Shown one piece after another: positions 42,398-51,518 of a DNA stretch of 64,000 nt. Numbering within the stretch: position 1 is the first letter of the stretch; each line of letters begins with the position of its first letter. The notes below the pieces were generated by a model. It was not told where the DNA came from. It made no database searches and saw only the letters and a program-made list of their open reading frames with translations. The DNA lies in assembly GCA_003164045.1 (NCBI GenBank), contig PLRU01000071.1:54381-118380 (forward strand), in the 5' to 3' direction. The DNA comes from Candidatus Lustribacter telmatis (GTDB lineage Bacteria > Vulcanimicrobiota > Vulcanimicrobiia > Vulcanimicrobiales > Vulcanimicrobiaceae). The translations under genes were made by a program, and so were the position numbers.

Positions 42398-43954
42398 ATG
42401 GAGTGGTATAACGCTGCGTCGGATCTGATCGATCGTCATCTGCCGGCGCGCGCGAAGCGGGCGGCGTTCATCGACGAGCGCTGCACGCTCACGTACGGCG
42501 AACTCGCCTCTCGGGTGGATAAAGCCGCGGGCGCGCTGCGCGGACTCGGCATCGAACCCGAAGGGCGTATCGTCCTCGCGCTGCTCGACACGGTCGATTT
42601 TCCGATCGCATTTCTCGGCGCGATAAAAGCCGGCATCGTGCCGATTCCCGTCAACACGCTCTTCCCAGCCGGCGACTATGCCTACATCCTCGCCGATAGC
42701 CGCGCGCACGCCGTCGTCGTATCGATCGAACTGCTGCCGAAACTCCGCGATGCGGCGGCACAGGCGGGCTGGAGCGGCACGTTCGTGGTGTCGGATCCCG
42801 ACGGCAACGGCGATAACGGCGATGCGCTGCGCTTCGGCGACCTCGTCGCAACCTCGCCCGCGATCGCGGCCGCGTTTCCGTCGCGGCGCGACGACGCGTG
42901 CTTTTGGCTGTATTCGTCGGGCTCGACCGGCCGGCCCAAAGGCGCGGTACACGTGCAGACGAGCATGATGGACACGGCCGAACTCTTCGGGCGCGACGTG
43001 CTCGGCTTTTCGGAAAACGACGTCGTGTTCTCGGCCGCGAAGCTGTTCTTCGCCTACGGTCTGGGTAACGCACTTTCGTTTCCGCTCGCTGCCGGAGCGA
43101 CGAGCGTGCTCTTCTCCGGGCGCGTGACGCCCGACATCGTGTGCGACATCTTGGTGCGCCGTAAGCCGACGATCTTCTGTGGCGTACCGACGCTCTTTAA
43201 CGCGTGCCTACATAACCCGGCGCTGCCCAAGGCGGGCGAACACGCGCTGCGCCTGTGCTCGTCGGCGGGTGAGGTGCTGCCCGAAGAGATCGGCCGCACG
43301 TGGACCGAGCGCACGGGCGTCGAGGTGATCGACGGCATCGGCTCGACCGAGATGCTGCACATCTTCGTCTCGAACCGCCCCGGCAGCGTGCACTATGGCA
43401 CCACGGGCACGCCGGTGCCCGGATATCGCGCGCGCATCATCGACGAGCACGGTGCCGAAGCGGCGCGCGGTGAAGTCGGCGAACTCGAGGTCGCGGGCCC
43501 GACGGCGGCGATGTGCTATTGGAACGACCGCGCGAAATCGCGCCACACGTTTGCCGGCGAATGGACGCGCACCGGCGATAAATTTTACGTCGACGCGGAC
43601 GGCAACTACGTCCATTGCGGGCGCACCGACGACATGCTCAAAGTCGGCGGCATTTGGGTGTCGCCCTCGGAAGTCGAAGCTGCGCTGATCGCTCACGAGC
43701 ACGTGCTGGAATGCGCCGTCATCGGCTGCGCGGATGAAAACGAACTGATCAAGCCCAAGGCATTCGTCGTCCTCATGCCCGGCGTCACCGCGGATGCGGC
43801 GTTGCCGGATGCGCTCAAGAACCACGTGAAGGCGCGCCTCGCACCGTATAAGTATCCGCGCTGGATCGAGTTCATCGACGAGTTGCCGAAGACCGCGACC
43901 GGCAAGATTCAGCGCCACGTGCTGCGCGCGCGCGAAGCGGCGGGGCGCGCATAG
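42398..43954 (+). CDS. bclA: Benzoate-CoA ligase
   Basis: A 518-residue AMP-forming ligase that makes benzoyl-CoA from benzoate, CoA and ATP. WLYSSGSTGRPKGAVH is the AMP-binding motif, and the segments KLFFAYGLGNALSFPL, GSTEMLHIFVSN and DDMLKVGGIWVSP match the benzoate/4-hydroxybenzoate-CoA ligase subgroup. The C-terminal catalytic Lys is in PKTATGKIQRHVLR. It starts the plus-strand branch of the box cluster. It is probably repressed by the BoxR-like regulator through the palindrome upstream. Confidence 0.92.
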   Translation: MEWYNAASDLIDRHLPARAKRAAFIDERCTLTYGELASRVDKAAGALRGLGIEPEGRIVLALLDTVDFPIAFLGAIKAGIVPIPVNTLFPAGDYAYILADSRAHAVVVSIELLPKLRDAAAQAGWSGTFVVSDPDGNGDNGDALRFGDLVATSPAIAAAFPSRRDDACFWLYSSGSTGRPKGAVHVQTSMMDTAELFGRDVLGFSENDVVFSAAKLFFAYGLGNALSFPLAAGATSVLFSGRVTPDIVCDILVRRKPTIFCGVPTLFNACLHNPALPKAGEHALRLCSSAGEVLPEEIGRTWTERTGVEVIDGIGSTEMLHIFVSNRPGSVHYGTTGTPVPGYRARIIDEHGAEAARGEVGELEVAGPTAAMCYWNDRAKSRHTFAGEWTRTGDKFYVDADGNYVHCGRTDDMLKVGGIWVSPSEVEAALIAHEHVLECAVIGCADENELIKPKAFVVLMPGVTADAALPDALKNHVKARLAPYKYPRWIEFIDELPKTATGKIQRHVLRAREAAGRA

Positions 43955-44025
43955 CGGACGTCGTCGTCGCGGGACGCCGGCTCGACGTCGCGCGCTTCCC
44001 CGGAGCCGCGACTCGCAAACCGATC

Positions 44026-44709
44026 GTGCTCTTGCACGAGGGCCTCGGGTCGATCGAGTTGTGGCGCGATTTCCCGCCGCAACTCGCGGCGGCGACGGGC
44101 CGCGAGGTCATCGCGTATTCGCGCTACGGACATGGGCGATCGGAGCAACTGCACGAAGCGCGCACTACCGAGTACATGCACGACGAAGCGCGCATCGTAT
44201 TGCCCGAACTGTTGCGCGCACTCCAACTCGACGCGCCCGTGCTCTTCGGCCACAGCGACGGCGCTTCGATCGCGCTGATCTACGCGGCGAGCATTCCGGC
44301 CGGTGCGACGGCGCTCATCCTCGAAGCGCCGCACGTGTTCGTCGAACCGCTCACCATTCGCAGCATCGAACTGGCGCGCGATACCGCCGCGCAGACCGAC
44401 CTGCTAGAGAAACTCGGCCGCTACCACGCCGATGCCGCAGCGACGTTCCGCGGCTGGAACGATATCTGGCTGCACCCGGAATTCGCGCAGTGGGATATCA
44501 CCGCGCTCTTGCCTTCGGTCGCAATCCCGGTGCTGCTGCTGCAAGGGCGCGACGACGAATACGGAACGATCGCCCAGCTCGATGCCATCGCCGCGGCGGT
44601 CAAACACACCAGCACCGTGCTGTTGGCTGACTGCGGCCACAGCCCGCACCGCGCGCAAACCGCGCAGGTGCTCGATCGAACCCGCGACTTCCTCGCTACG
44701 CTCCCTTAG
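44026..44709 (+). CDS. Alpha/beta-hydrolase in the box cluster
   Basis: At least 227 residues from the GTG at 44026. The nucleophile elbow is VLFGHSDGASIALIYA, the Asp is in LLLQGRDDEYGT and the His in DCGHSPHRAQ. The usual first strand and N-terminal hairpin are encoded upstream of this GTG: in-frame codons from 43951 read ADVVVAGRRLDVARFPG, but no ATG, GTG or TTG precedes them. The true start may be the ATA at 43951, which would overlap the ligase stop as ATAG. Relatives near box genes may hydrolyse dead-end thioesters or lactones. Confidence 0.78.
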   Translation: MLLHEGLGSIELWRDFPPQLAAATGREVIAYSRYGHGRSEQLHEARTTEYMHDEARIVLPELLRALQLDAPVLFGHSDGASIALIYAASIPAGATALILEAPHVFVEPLTIRSIELARDTAAQTDLLEKLGRYHADAAATFRGWNDIWLHPEFAQWDITALLPSVAIPVLLLQGRDDEYGTIAQLDAIAAAVKHTSTVLLADCGHSPHRAQTAQVLDRTRDFLATLP

Positions 44710-46127
44710 GCGAAGCGAACGTATTCGTAATCGACCGGCCGGCCCTTGATGCCGGTTTCCGGCGGCGCGATCCACGATGCCATCTTGCCCGGTTCGTAGA
44801 CCGGTTGCATCAGGCTCTTGATGAACGCGCGGTCGTCTTCGCTCGGCAGCCACGACGCCACGTTTGCATCGTATGCCGTTTGCGTGATGACGTTGCCGTC
44901 GAGATCCACCGGCAGATTCGCCCAGCTCCCGATACCGCGCCGGAAGCGCGTGCTCGGTAAGCGCAGCCGGACGGCGTGGCCGGCACGCTCGATCCACTTA
45001 TTCCAGCGTTGCAAGCCTTTGAGACAATCCTCGACGTACGACCCGCGCACGACCTCGTTGATCGCGTTGCGGTAAGGCATCGACTCGATACGCACGCGGT
45101 TGCCGTCGGGCACTTCGAGGTCGTAGAGCGCGTCGCGCATCACGTGGTCGGCATACTTTTCCTCATCCGGGCGCCCTTTGAGTCCGGCTGCGAAGTACGC
45201 CGCCGCATTGGACGAAGCATCGGCACCGAAGAGATCGAGCGACGAACTGAACCAGAAGTTCAAGTAGCGCTGGATCGTCGGCAAGTCGATCGCGCCCGCG
45301 CGCCGGAGCGCCTCCGGATCGTCGGTGCGCAGTTCTTCCATCACTTCGAGCGTGCGGCGCACGACGCGCTGGATGCCGGTGTCGCCGACGAACATGTGGT
45401 GCGCTTCTTCCGTGAGCATGAACTTGCACGTGCGCGCCAGCGGATCGAAGGCCGATTCGGCAAATGCCTTGAGTTGGAATTTGCCGTCGCGGTCGGTGAA
45501 GAACGTGAACATGAAGAGCGAGAGCCAGTCGGTGATCGGCTCGTTGAACGTGGCGAGGATGCGCGGGTTGTCGCTCGAGCCCGAGCGGCGCATCAGCAGG
45601 CCTTCGGCCTCTTCACGCCCGTCGCGGCCGAAGTACGCCTGCAGCAAATACACCATCGCCCACAAGTGCCGGCCCTCTTCGACGTTGATCTGGAAGAGAT
45701 TGCGCAGGTCGTAGAGCGAGGGCGCGCTGTGGCCGAGCAGGCGTTGCTGTTCGACCGACGCGGGCTCGGTGTCGCCTTGCGTGACGATCAACCGCCGCAG
45801 CGTGCTGCGATGTTCGCCCGGTACTTGCTGCCACGCCGCGTTCCCCATCTCATCGCCGAATCCGATCGTGCGATCGGCCTGCTGTTCGGCGAGAAATATG
45901 CCCCAGCGGTACTCGGGCATCTGCACGTAGCCGTAGTTCGCCCAGCCTTTGGCATCGACCGAAATCGCCGTGCGCAAATACACCTCGCTGGCTTGAAAAT
46001 CCGTCGGGCCGAGGTCTTTCCACCAATTCAGGAATTCCGGCTGCCACGCTTCGAGCGCGCGCTGCAGTGAACGGCTCGACGCGAGCTCGACGTTGTTGGG
46101 GATGCGGTCGGTATAGTCGATGGCCAT
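44706..46127 (-). CDS. boxB: Benzoyl-CoA 2,3-epoxidase subunit BoxB
   Basis: A 473-residue diiron oxygenase that epoxidises the ring of benzoyl-CoA. The ferritin-like diiron ligands are visible as FQINVEEGRHLWAMVYLL and LTEEAHHMFVGDTG, with an earlier Glu in the first helix pair. The N-terminal MAIDYTDRIPNNVELA and length match BoxB. It follows boxC by four bases on the same strand. The reductase BoxA that normally feeds it electrons is not in the window. The stop overlaps the convergent hydrolase by four bases. Confidence 0.94.
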   Translation of the reverse strand: MAIDYTDRIPNNVELASSRSLQRALEAWQPEFLNWWKDLGPTDFQASEVYLRTAISVDAKGWANYGYVQMPEYRWGIFLAEQQADRTIGFGDEMGNAAWQQVPGEHRSTLRRLIVTQGDTEPASVEQQRLLGHSAPSLYDLRNLFQINVEEGRHLWAMVYLLQAYFGRDGREEAEGLLMRRSGSSDNPRILATFNEPITDWLSLFMFTFFTDRDGKFQLKAFAESAFDPLARTCKFMLTEEAHHMFVGDTGIQRVVRRTLEVMEELRTDDPEALRRAGAIDLPTIQRYLNFWFSSSLDLFGADASSNAAAYFAAGLKGRPDEEKYADHVMRDALYDLEVPDGNRVRIESMPYRNAINEVVRGSYVEDCLKGLQRWNKWIERAGHAVRLRLPSTRFRRGIGSWANLPVDLDGNVITQTAYDANVASWLPSEDDRAFIKSLMQPVYEPGKMASWIAPPETGIKGRPVDYEYVRFA

Positions 46128-46131
46128 GCTG

Positions 46132-47796
46132 CTAGACGCGCTCCTGATCGAAATGCGGCTTCGAGCCGCTGCCGTAGACTTTGAGCGCGCCGCGCTCACC
46201 GGTGGCGTTGGGACGCACGAAAACCCAATTCTGCCAGGCCGAAAGACGCGCGAAGATCTTCGAGTGCAGCGTCTCCGCGCCCGGAAAACGCAGGTTCGCC
46301 TCGAGTCCGGTCAGGGCGTCCGGCGAGAGCGCGGTCCGCTCTTCGATCGCCAGCCGCAGTTCGTCGTCCCAATCCAAATCGTCGGGCGCGATCGTCGCGA
46401 GGCCCGCAACAAGCGCATCCTCGGCGCCGTAGGCCGTGCCGGCCGCGGCGCGCAACGCCTCGAGCTGCGCGGCGCCGCTGCCGAAGCGCGTCTCCAAGCG
46501 CGAGCGATCCGCAACGGTGGGATACGCGCCGAAGTTACGCTCGCTCAAGACGATCTGCGGCGCATCGTCATCATCGGTTTGCAGCATGTAGATGCGATCG
46601 GCCGCGAGCGCGAGCTCGAACAGCGTACCGGCGAATGCGCTGTTGCGGTCGACGATCGCGAACATGCTGCGCGAGGTGACGTCGAGACGCGCGAGCGTGC
46701 GGCGCAAGAGACCGGTGGTCTCGCGCACGAGCCAATCGCCCGCCTCGGCCTCGAGCACGCGATCGACGGCGAGTACCGCCGTCGCATCCCCCTCCGTCCG
46801 CACGAGCAAAAGGCCAAGTTCGGGTTCGTTCGTGCGCAGCAGCAAGAGTGCATCATCGAGTTCGCGCGCGAACGCCAGCGGCCACCAGGCCGCGCCCTGC
46901 GCGTGAATTCCGGCCGCATCGGCCGGCAGCTCCGTGCGCGGTGCGCGCACCGTCAACGTCGCAAGCCGGCGTTCGCGATCGAACGTCACATCGACGTGCG
47001 TGTAGTGAAAGCCGGTGTCGTCGATCGTCCGATCGAGGTCGCCGAGCGCGATACCGGCCGCGCCGGCCGAGCGCGGTGATGCCGCCGCGAGCGCAAGCGC
47101 GCGCGCACGGACGGTTTCCGCAAACGTCGACGGCGGCGCGATCGCGTCGACCAAGCCCCATTCTTTCGCGCGCACGGCGCGCACGCCGTCGGCATTAGTG
47201 GCGAAGACATCCGCGATGTCGCGCCGCACGCCGCGTTTGTCGACCAATCGCGTCAGGCCGCCGGTTCCCGGCAGCACGCCGAGCAGCGGCACTTCGGGTA
47301 AACTCACGGCGGTCGAGCGGTCGTCGATCATCACGATCTCATCGCACGCCAGCGCGACTTCGTAGCCGCCACCCGCGCACGATCCGTTGATTGCGGCGAG
47401 AAAACGCAAGCCGTCGTGGCGTGAGGAATCTTCCATCCCGTTACGCGTCTCGTTGGTGAACTTGCAAAAATTCACTTTCCAGCGATGCGACGACGTGCCG
47501 AGCATATAGATGTTCGCGCCGGCACAAAACGAGCGCTCGTTGCCGCTCGTGATGACCACGCTCGCGACGCCGGGATGTTCGAAGCGAATCCGCTCGAGCG
47601 CGTCGTGCAGTTCGATGTCGACGCCGAGGTCGTAGGAATTCAACTTGAGCGCGTAGCCCGGGCGCAGACCGGCCGTCTCGTCCACGTCGAGCGTCAGGGT
47701 CGCGACGCGGCCGTCCACGGCCAGCTTCCAATGGCGATACCGCGCGGGGGACGTCTCGAAGAGCACGTCGTCGCGACCGGCCGGAAGGGTGAGCAT
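46132..47796 (-). CDS. boxC: 2,3-Epoxybenzoyl-CoA dihydrolase (benzoyl-CoA-dihydrodiol lyase) BoxC
   Basis: A 554-residue enzyme made of two crotonase-like halves. The family opens the epoxybenzoyl-CoA ring by hydrolysis to 3,4-dehydroadipyl-CoA semialdehyde and formate. SVVITSGNERSFCAGANIYM is the oxyanion-hole region, and NGSCAGGGYEVALACDEIVM and SLPEVPLLGVLPGTGGLTRL follow. The start at 47796 has GGAGG upstream and gives the usual length; ATG 47823 in frame would overlap the promoter. It heads the boxC-boxB operon. Confidence 0.94.
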   Translation of the reverse strand: MLTLPAGRDDVLFETSPARYRHWKLAVDGRVATLTLDVDETAGLRPGYALKLNSYDLGVDIELHDALERIRFEHPGVASVVITSGNERSFCAGANIYMLGTSSHRWKVNFCKFTNETRNGMEDSSRHDGLRFLAAINGSCAGGGYEVALACDEIVMIDDRSTAVSLPEVPLLGVLPGTGGLTRLVDKRGVRRDIADVFATNADGVRAVRAKEWGLVDAIAPPSTFAETVRARALALAAASPRSAGAAGIALGDLDRTIDDTGFHYTHVDVTFDRERRLATLTVRAPRTELPADAAGIHAQGAAWWPLAFARELDDALLLLRTNEPELGLLLVRTEGDATAVLAVDRVLEAEAGDWLVRETTGLLRRTLARLDVTSRSMFAIVDRNSAFAGTLFELALAADRIYMLQTDDDDAPQIVLSERNFGAYPTVADRSRLETRFGSGAAQLEALRAAAGTAYGAEDALVAGLATIAPDDLDWDDELRLAIEERTALSPDALTGLEANLRFPGAETLHSKIFARLSAWQNWVFVRPNATGERGALKVYGSGSKPHFDQERV

Positions 47797-47819
47797 CGGC
47801 GCCTCCAGGAGGGGATGCT

Positions 47820-47864
47820 GCATTTTAATACACTTCTTTTCCAACTGCAAGCAATATCGTGCAG
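47820..47864. promoter_or_regulatory. boxC promoter region with BoxR-type site
   Basis: GCATTTTAATAC (47820-47831) matches 10 of 12 bases of the palindrome at 42347-42358. On the minus strand it supplies the -10-like TATTAA or TAAAAT for boxC. A further inverted repeat, CTGCA-N10-TGCAG, lies at 47845-47864. Both contain or border TGCA, a sequence element reported for BoxR/BzdR operators. Confidence 0.6.
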
Positions 47865-47929
47865 GCAGTCACCGGCCGGGGAGGACGGGAAGAACGGCGT
47901 TCGATCCGCTTTAGAATGAGGGGCCGATT

Positions 47930-48514
47930 ATGCGATTGGGTGACGTCTATCCGGAGTCGGGGAGCCGCCTGCCGCCGGTGGAGCGCGACGCGCTCGATGC
48001 CGCGGGGCAAGCCCTCTACGACGAAGTCGCGGGCGACACGCGCTCTCTGGTCGGCTTCAAGGGTCCGGCCGGGATCATGCTCCACAGTCCGCGCCTCTAC
48101 GCGATCAACCGCCGCGTCAACCAGTTCTTGCGGTTCGAGTCCGGCCTCGACGTGCGGCTGCGCGAGTTGATGATCCTCGTCGCCGCTCGCGAGATGGATT
48201 CGCACTTCGAATGGCACGCCCACGAGATCGTGGCCAAACGCGAGGGTCTCGAAGACGAATTGATCGACATCGTGCGGCACCGTAAGGGCGTGCGCGGCAT
48301 CGGCGAAAAGGAAGCGGCGATCATCAAGCTTGGGCGCGAAGCGATCGGCCGGCATCGCGTGCGCCGCTCGACCTACGCAAAGGCGATCGAATTGTTCGGA
48401 GCCGAGACGCTGGTCAACCTCGTCGCGCTGATGGGATCGTACGCGGCGACGGCCATGTCGCTCGCCGTGTTCGCGCAGCAATTGCCGGACGGTGCGAAAT
48501 CCAAGCTGGACTGA
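47930..48514 (+). CDS. Carboxymuconolactone decarboxylase (AhpD-like) family protein
   Basis: A 194-residue helical protein of the CMD family. LRFESGLDVRLRELMILVAA and EMDSHFEWHAHEIVAKREGL contain the conserved Glu and His of the family; the AhpD-type CxxC is absent. Relatives act as decarboxylases, hydrolases or peroxidases, so the reaction is open. It is divergent from boxC and followed by an alpha/beta-hydrolase six bases on. A TAGAAT (47912-47917) is very close to the ATG. Confidence 0.85.
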   Translation: MRLGDVYPESGSRLPPVERDALDAAGQALYDEVAGDTRSLVGFKGPAGIMLHSPRLYAINRRVNQFLRFESGLDVRLRELMILVAAREMDSHFEWHAHEIVAKREGLEDELIDIVRHRKGVRGIGEKEAAIIKLGREAIGRHRVRRSTYAKAIELFGAETLVNLVALMGSYAATAMSLAVFAQQLPDGAKSKLD

Positions 48515-48520
48515 ACGCGC

Positions 48521-49282
48521 GTGGCTGATCTGCTGTATGCGGAACGGGGCGGATCCGGCGCACCGCTCCTCGTGCTCTTACACGGACTCGGGGCGAGTGC
48601 CGCGGTGTGGGACGGACTCTTGCCGATTCTGGCCGAGCGCTGGAGCGGCCGCTGGATCGCGCCGGACTTCCGCGGACACGGCCGTTCGAGTCATGCCGCG
48701 CCGTACGGCTACGGACGTCACGCGGCCGACGTGGCCGCGCTGCTCGATACGGACGACGACATCGTGGTTCTCGCGCACTCGATGGGCGGTCCGGTCGGCC
48801 TCGCGCTCGCGACGCAGTGGTTCGGCGTGCGCGTGCGCGCCGTCGCCGCGTTCGCCGTGAAGCCCGATTTCAATGCTGAAGAAGTCGCCGGCATCCGCAG
48901 CGTCGCCGCCAAAGGGCATCGCTGGTTCGACACCCGCGCAGCGGCGATCGAACGGCAAATCGCCGTCGCCGGCCTGCGCGGCCTGATCGCGCCCGACGAT
49001 CCGCGCGCTGCGATCGGCATCGTCGAAGATGCCGGGAAATTCCGCATCGCCATGGATCCGGCGGCGAACCTCGTGCTCGGTCCGGAATTACCGGAAATGC
49101 TCGCTGCCGCGCGGGCGGCGGTGTATTTTTCCGCCGGCGACCGCGATCCGCTCGTCGGCGTCGATGCGATGCACGCCGTCGACCCGGCGGCGCACGTATT
49201 TCCGGGACTCGGTCACAACGTACACGTCGAAGACCCGCTCGCGCTCTGGAATTGGGCCGAACCCCTCCTTACGGCGAGGTAG
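48521..49282 (+). CDS. Alpha/beta-hydrolase
   Basis: A 253-residue hydrolase with APLLVLLHGLGASAAVWDGL (oxyanion loop), DFRGHGRSSHA, the nucleophile in VVLAHSMGGPVGLALA, Asp in FSAGDRDPLVG and His in FPGLGHNVHVED. It resembles enol-lactone or carboxylester hydrolases of aromatic pathways. Six bases separate it from the CMD-family gene, suggesting one transcript. Start is GTG 48521. The end overlaps the convergent binding protein gene by 14 bases. Confidence 0.85.
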   Translation: MADLLYAERGGSGAPLLVLLHGLGASAAVWDGLLPILAERWSGRWIAPDFRGHGRSSHAAPYGYGRHAADVAALLDTDDDIVVLAHSMGGPVGLALATQWFGVRVRAVAAFAVKPDFNAEEVAGIRSVAAKGHRWFDTRAAAIERQIAVAGLRGLIAPDDPRAAIGIVEDAGKFRIAMDPAANLVLGPELPEMLAAARAAVYFSAGDRDPLVGVDAMHAVDPAAHVFPGLGHNVHVEDPLALWNWAEPLLTAR

Positions 49283-50216
49283 CTTCTCCCGCAAACAAAT
49301 CTGCCGCGCGAATCGGCTTCCGGATCGCGCCCACCGTGTAGAGCACGTCGAGCACCGGCTGCACGTCGCCGATACGCAGCGACGTTCCGTAGATCACGCG
49401 CGGAATGGCGGCCGGGACCGGCGAGCCCGAATACTTCTCGAGGATCTTCGCGCTCTGCGCACGATTGGCGTTCGCCCATTTGCTCGTGTCGTTGAGCACG
49501 GCGGCCAGTTTACGTACGATATCCGGATGCGCCTTCGCATACGCGTCGCTGGTGAAGTACACGCCGATCAGAAAATTCTTCGCGATCGTATCGTACGTCG
49601 GCGCGAGCATGCGCGCGACGGCGCCGTGCACCGCATCGTAGAAACCGGGATTCGCGAGCGCGGCCGCATCGATGCGCCCGGCGCTCAAGGCCTCGAGCGC
49701 CTGCGTTTCGGGAACTTCGACGAAATGGACGCTGCTCGAATTGCCGCCGTTCTTGTCGATCCACAACTTAGCCGCGTAGTAGTTCATGTTGTTGATGTCG
49801 CGCACGCCGATCGTCTTGCCGTTCAGATCGGCGGCCTTTTGGATCGCGGCATTCTTGAGAACGACGAGCCCCGACGTCGGGTTGTCGCTGCTATAGATGC
49901 CGGCCGCGGCGATCATCTTCAGCGGGACGTTGTGATCGGCGGCCAGCGCAACGATCGGCACCGTCAAGCTGCCGACGTCGACGGCGCCCGACGCGACCGC
50001 GGCTGAAATCGTACCGGGATTGCTCTGGACGTTGATTCGCACGTCGAGCCCGGCTTTGGCGAAAAAACCCATATCGGCGGCGTAGAGAAACGCGGCGGCC
50101 GTATCGTTGGCCGGGCCCGCAATCGTCACGACCGGCAGCACCGTTTGGGCCGCACTCGGCACACCGAGGGAGAGGACCAGCGCCGCGGCGATGGTGGGGA
50201 TCGCGCTTCGGTTCAT
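49269..50216 (-). CDS. NMT1/THI5-type ABC substrate-binding protein
   Basis: A 315-residue exported binding protein with a signal peptide (about 1-23). FLYAADMGFFAKAGLDVRIN, VASGAVDVGSLTVPIVALAA and the C-terminal AKAHPDIVRKLAAVLND are typical. It is paralogous to those at 51519 and 56089. ATG 50216 is used; GTG 50222 is possible. No cognate SsuBC-type transporter genes are near. It is convergent with the hydrolase gene, so it does not share its transcript. Ligand unknown. Confidence 0.86.
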   Translation of the reverse strand: MNRSAIPTIAAALVLSLGVPSAAQTVLPVVTIAGPANDTAAAFLYAADMGFFAKAGLDVRINVQSNPGTISAAVASGAVDVGSLTVPIVALAADHNVPLKMIAAAGIYSSDNPTSGLVVLKNAAIQKAADLNGKTIGVRDINNMNYYAAKLWIDKNGGNSSSVHFVEVPETQALEALSAGRIDAAALANPGFYDAVHGAVARMLAPTYDTIAKNFLIGVYFTSDAYAKAHPDIVRKLAAVLNDTSKWANANRAQSAKILEKYSGSPVPAAIPRVIYGTSLRIGDVQPVLDVLYTVGAIRKPIRAADLFAGEATSP

Positions 50217-50292
50217 GCGCACGCTCTATCGCGCACGGGAGAAGGTTCCTCCGCCGCGGCATCGTACGGGCACCCGTCCGACCGGAGGCACG

Positions 50293-51477
50293 ATGTTTCA
50301 TCTGCGCGCGTTCACCCGTCGCCTGGCGACGACTGCTCTCGTTCTCGCCGTCCTCGCAACGCCGTTCGCGAGCAGCGCGGCCGATCCGTACACCATCGAC
50401 GTCATCTTGCCGCTAACCGGCAGCTTTTCGTTCATCGGCAACGGCATTCTGGCTACGTTGCGCGCCGTCGAAGAGGCGACGAATGCCGGCGGCGGAATCG
50501 CCGGACGTCCGCTGCGGCTCAACATCGCCGACGATCAGTCCAATCCGGAGCTCACCGTTCAATTGATGTCGGGCCTGATCGCAAAGCACGTTCCGGTGGT
50601 TCTTGGACCTGTGGCAACCGCATCGTGCCGCGCCGTCATTCCGCTCCTCACCGACGGACCCGTTGCGTATTGTTTTACGCCGGGCGTGCATCCGGCGGCC
50701 GGATCGTACGTCTTCTCGACGAGCTACTCCACGAACGATCTGCTCGTCGATGATCTGCACTACTTCGCGCGACGCGGCTGGACGCGCATCGCCGTGCTTA
50801 CGGCCACCGACGCCAGCGGGCAAGACGTCGAAGCGGGCATCAACGCGGCGCTCGCGCTGCCCGAAAATAAAAACCTCGCGATCGTCGATCAGGAACACTT
50901 CAATCCGAGCGACGTCTCGGTCGCGGCCCAAATTGCGCACATCAAAGCATCGAACGCGCAAGTGCTCATCGAGTGGGTCAACGGCGCACCCGAAGCGACG
51001 ATCCTGCGTGGCATCTCCGATGCGGGCCTCGATCTGCCGATCCTTACCTCCGCCGGTAACGCGACGTACGTGCAAATGAAACAGTACGCGGCGTTTCTGC
51101 CCAAGCAACTGTATTTCGGCGGTTTGCCGCAAACCCAACCCGATCAAATCGCCGACAAAGCGGCGAAGGCCGCCGTGAACGACTTCATTGCCGCACTCAG
51201 CGCCAAGCAAATCAAACCCGAATATCTGCACATCACCGCCTGGGATCCGGCGCTCATCGTCGTCTCCGCCTTACGCAAGATCGGCCCCGGCGCGACCACG
51301 GCTCAGATTCGCGCGTACATCGCCGGTTTGCACGGCTGGGTGGGTGTGAACGGTCCGTACGATTTCCCACGCTATCCGCAGCGGGGACTCGGGCACGGAG
51401 GGACGGTGATGACGCGCTGGGATGAAAGCCGCGGCGTATTCGCCGGCGTCAGCAAACCCGGCGGCGCACTGCCCTAA
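50293..51477 (+). CDS. LivK-type periplasmic binding protein
   Basis: A 394-residue exported binding protein with a signal peptide over about residues 1-30. The mature part starts AADPYTIDVILPLTGSFSF, followed by DDQSNPELTVQLMSGLIAKH and the Cys pair ASCRAVIP and YCFTP. It belongs to the same four-member subgroup as 5909, 9538 and 38481. ATG 50293 has GGAGG upstream. It is followed 41 bases later by an NMT1-type binding protein gene in the same direction. Confidence 0.9.
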   Translation: MFHLRAFTRRLATTALVLAVLATPFASSAADPYTIDVILPLTGSFSFIGNGILATLRAVEEATNAGGGIAGRPLRLNIADDQSNPELTVQLMSGLIAKHVPVVLGPVATASCRAVIPLLTDGPVAYCFTPGVHPAAGSYVFSTSYSTNDLLVDDLHYFARRGWTRIAVLTATDASGQDVEAGINAALALPENKNLAIVDQEHFNPSDVSVAAQIAHIKASNAQVLIEWVNGAPEATILRGISDAGLDLPILTSAGNATYVQMKQYAAFLPKQLYFGGLPQTQPDQIADKAAKAAVNDFIAALSAKQIKPEYLHITAWDPALIVVSALRKIGPGATTAQIRAYIAGLHGWVGVNGPYDFPRYPQRGLGHGGTVMTRWDESRGVFAGVSKPGGALP

Positions 51478-51518
51478 CCACGGAAGGTTCATCCGCCGCT
51501 CCATATTAAGACCCGGAC

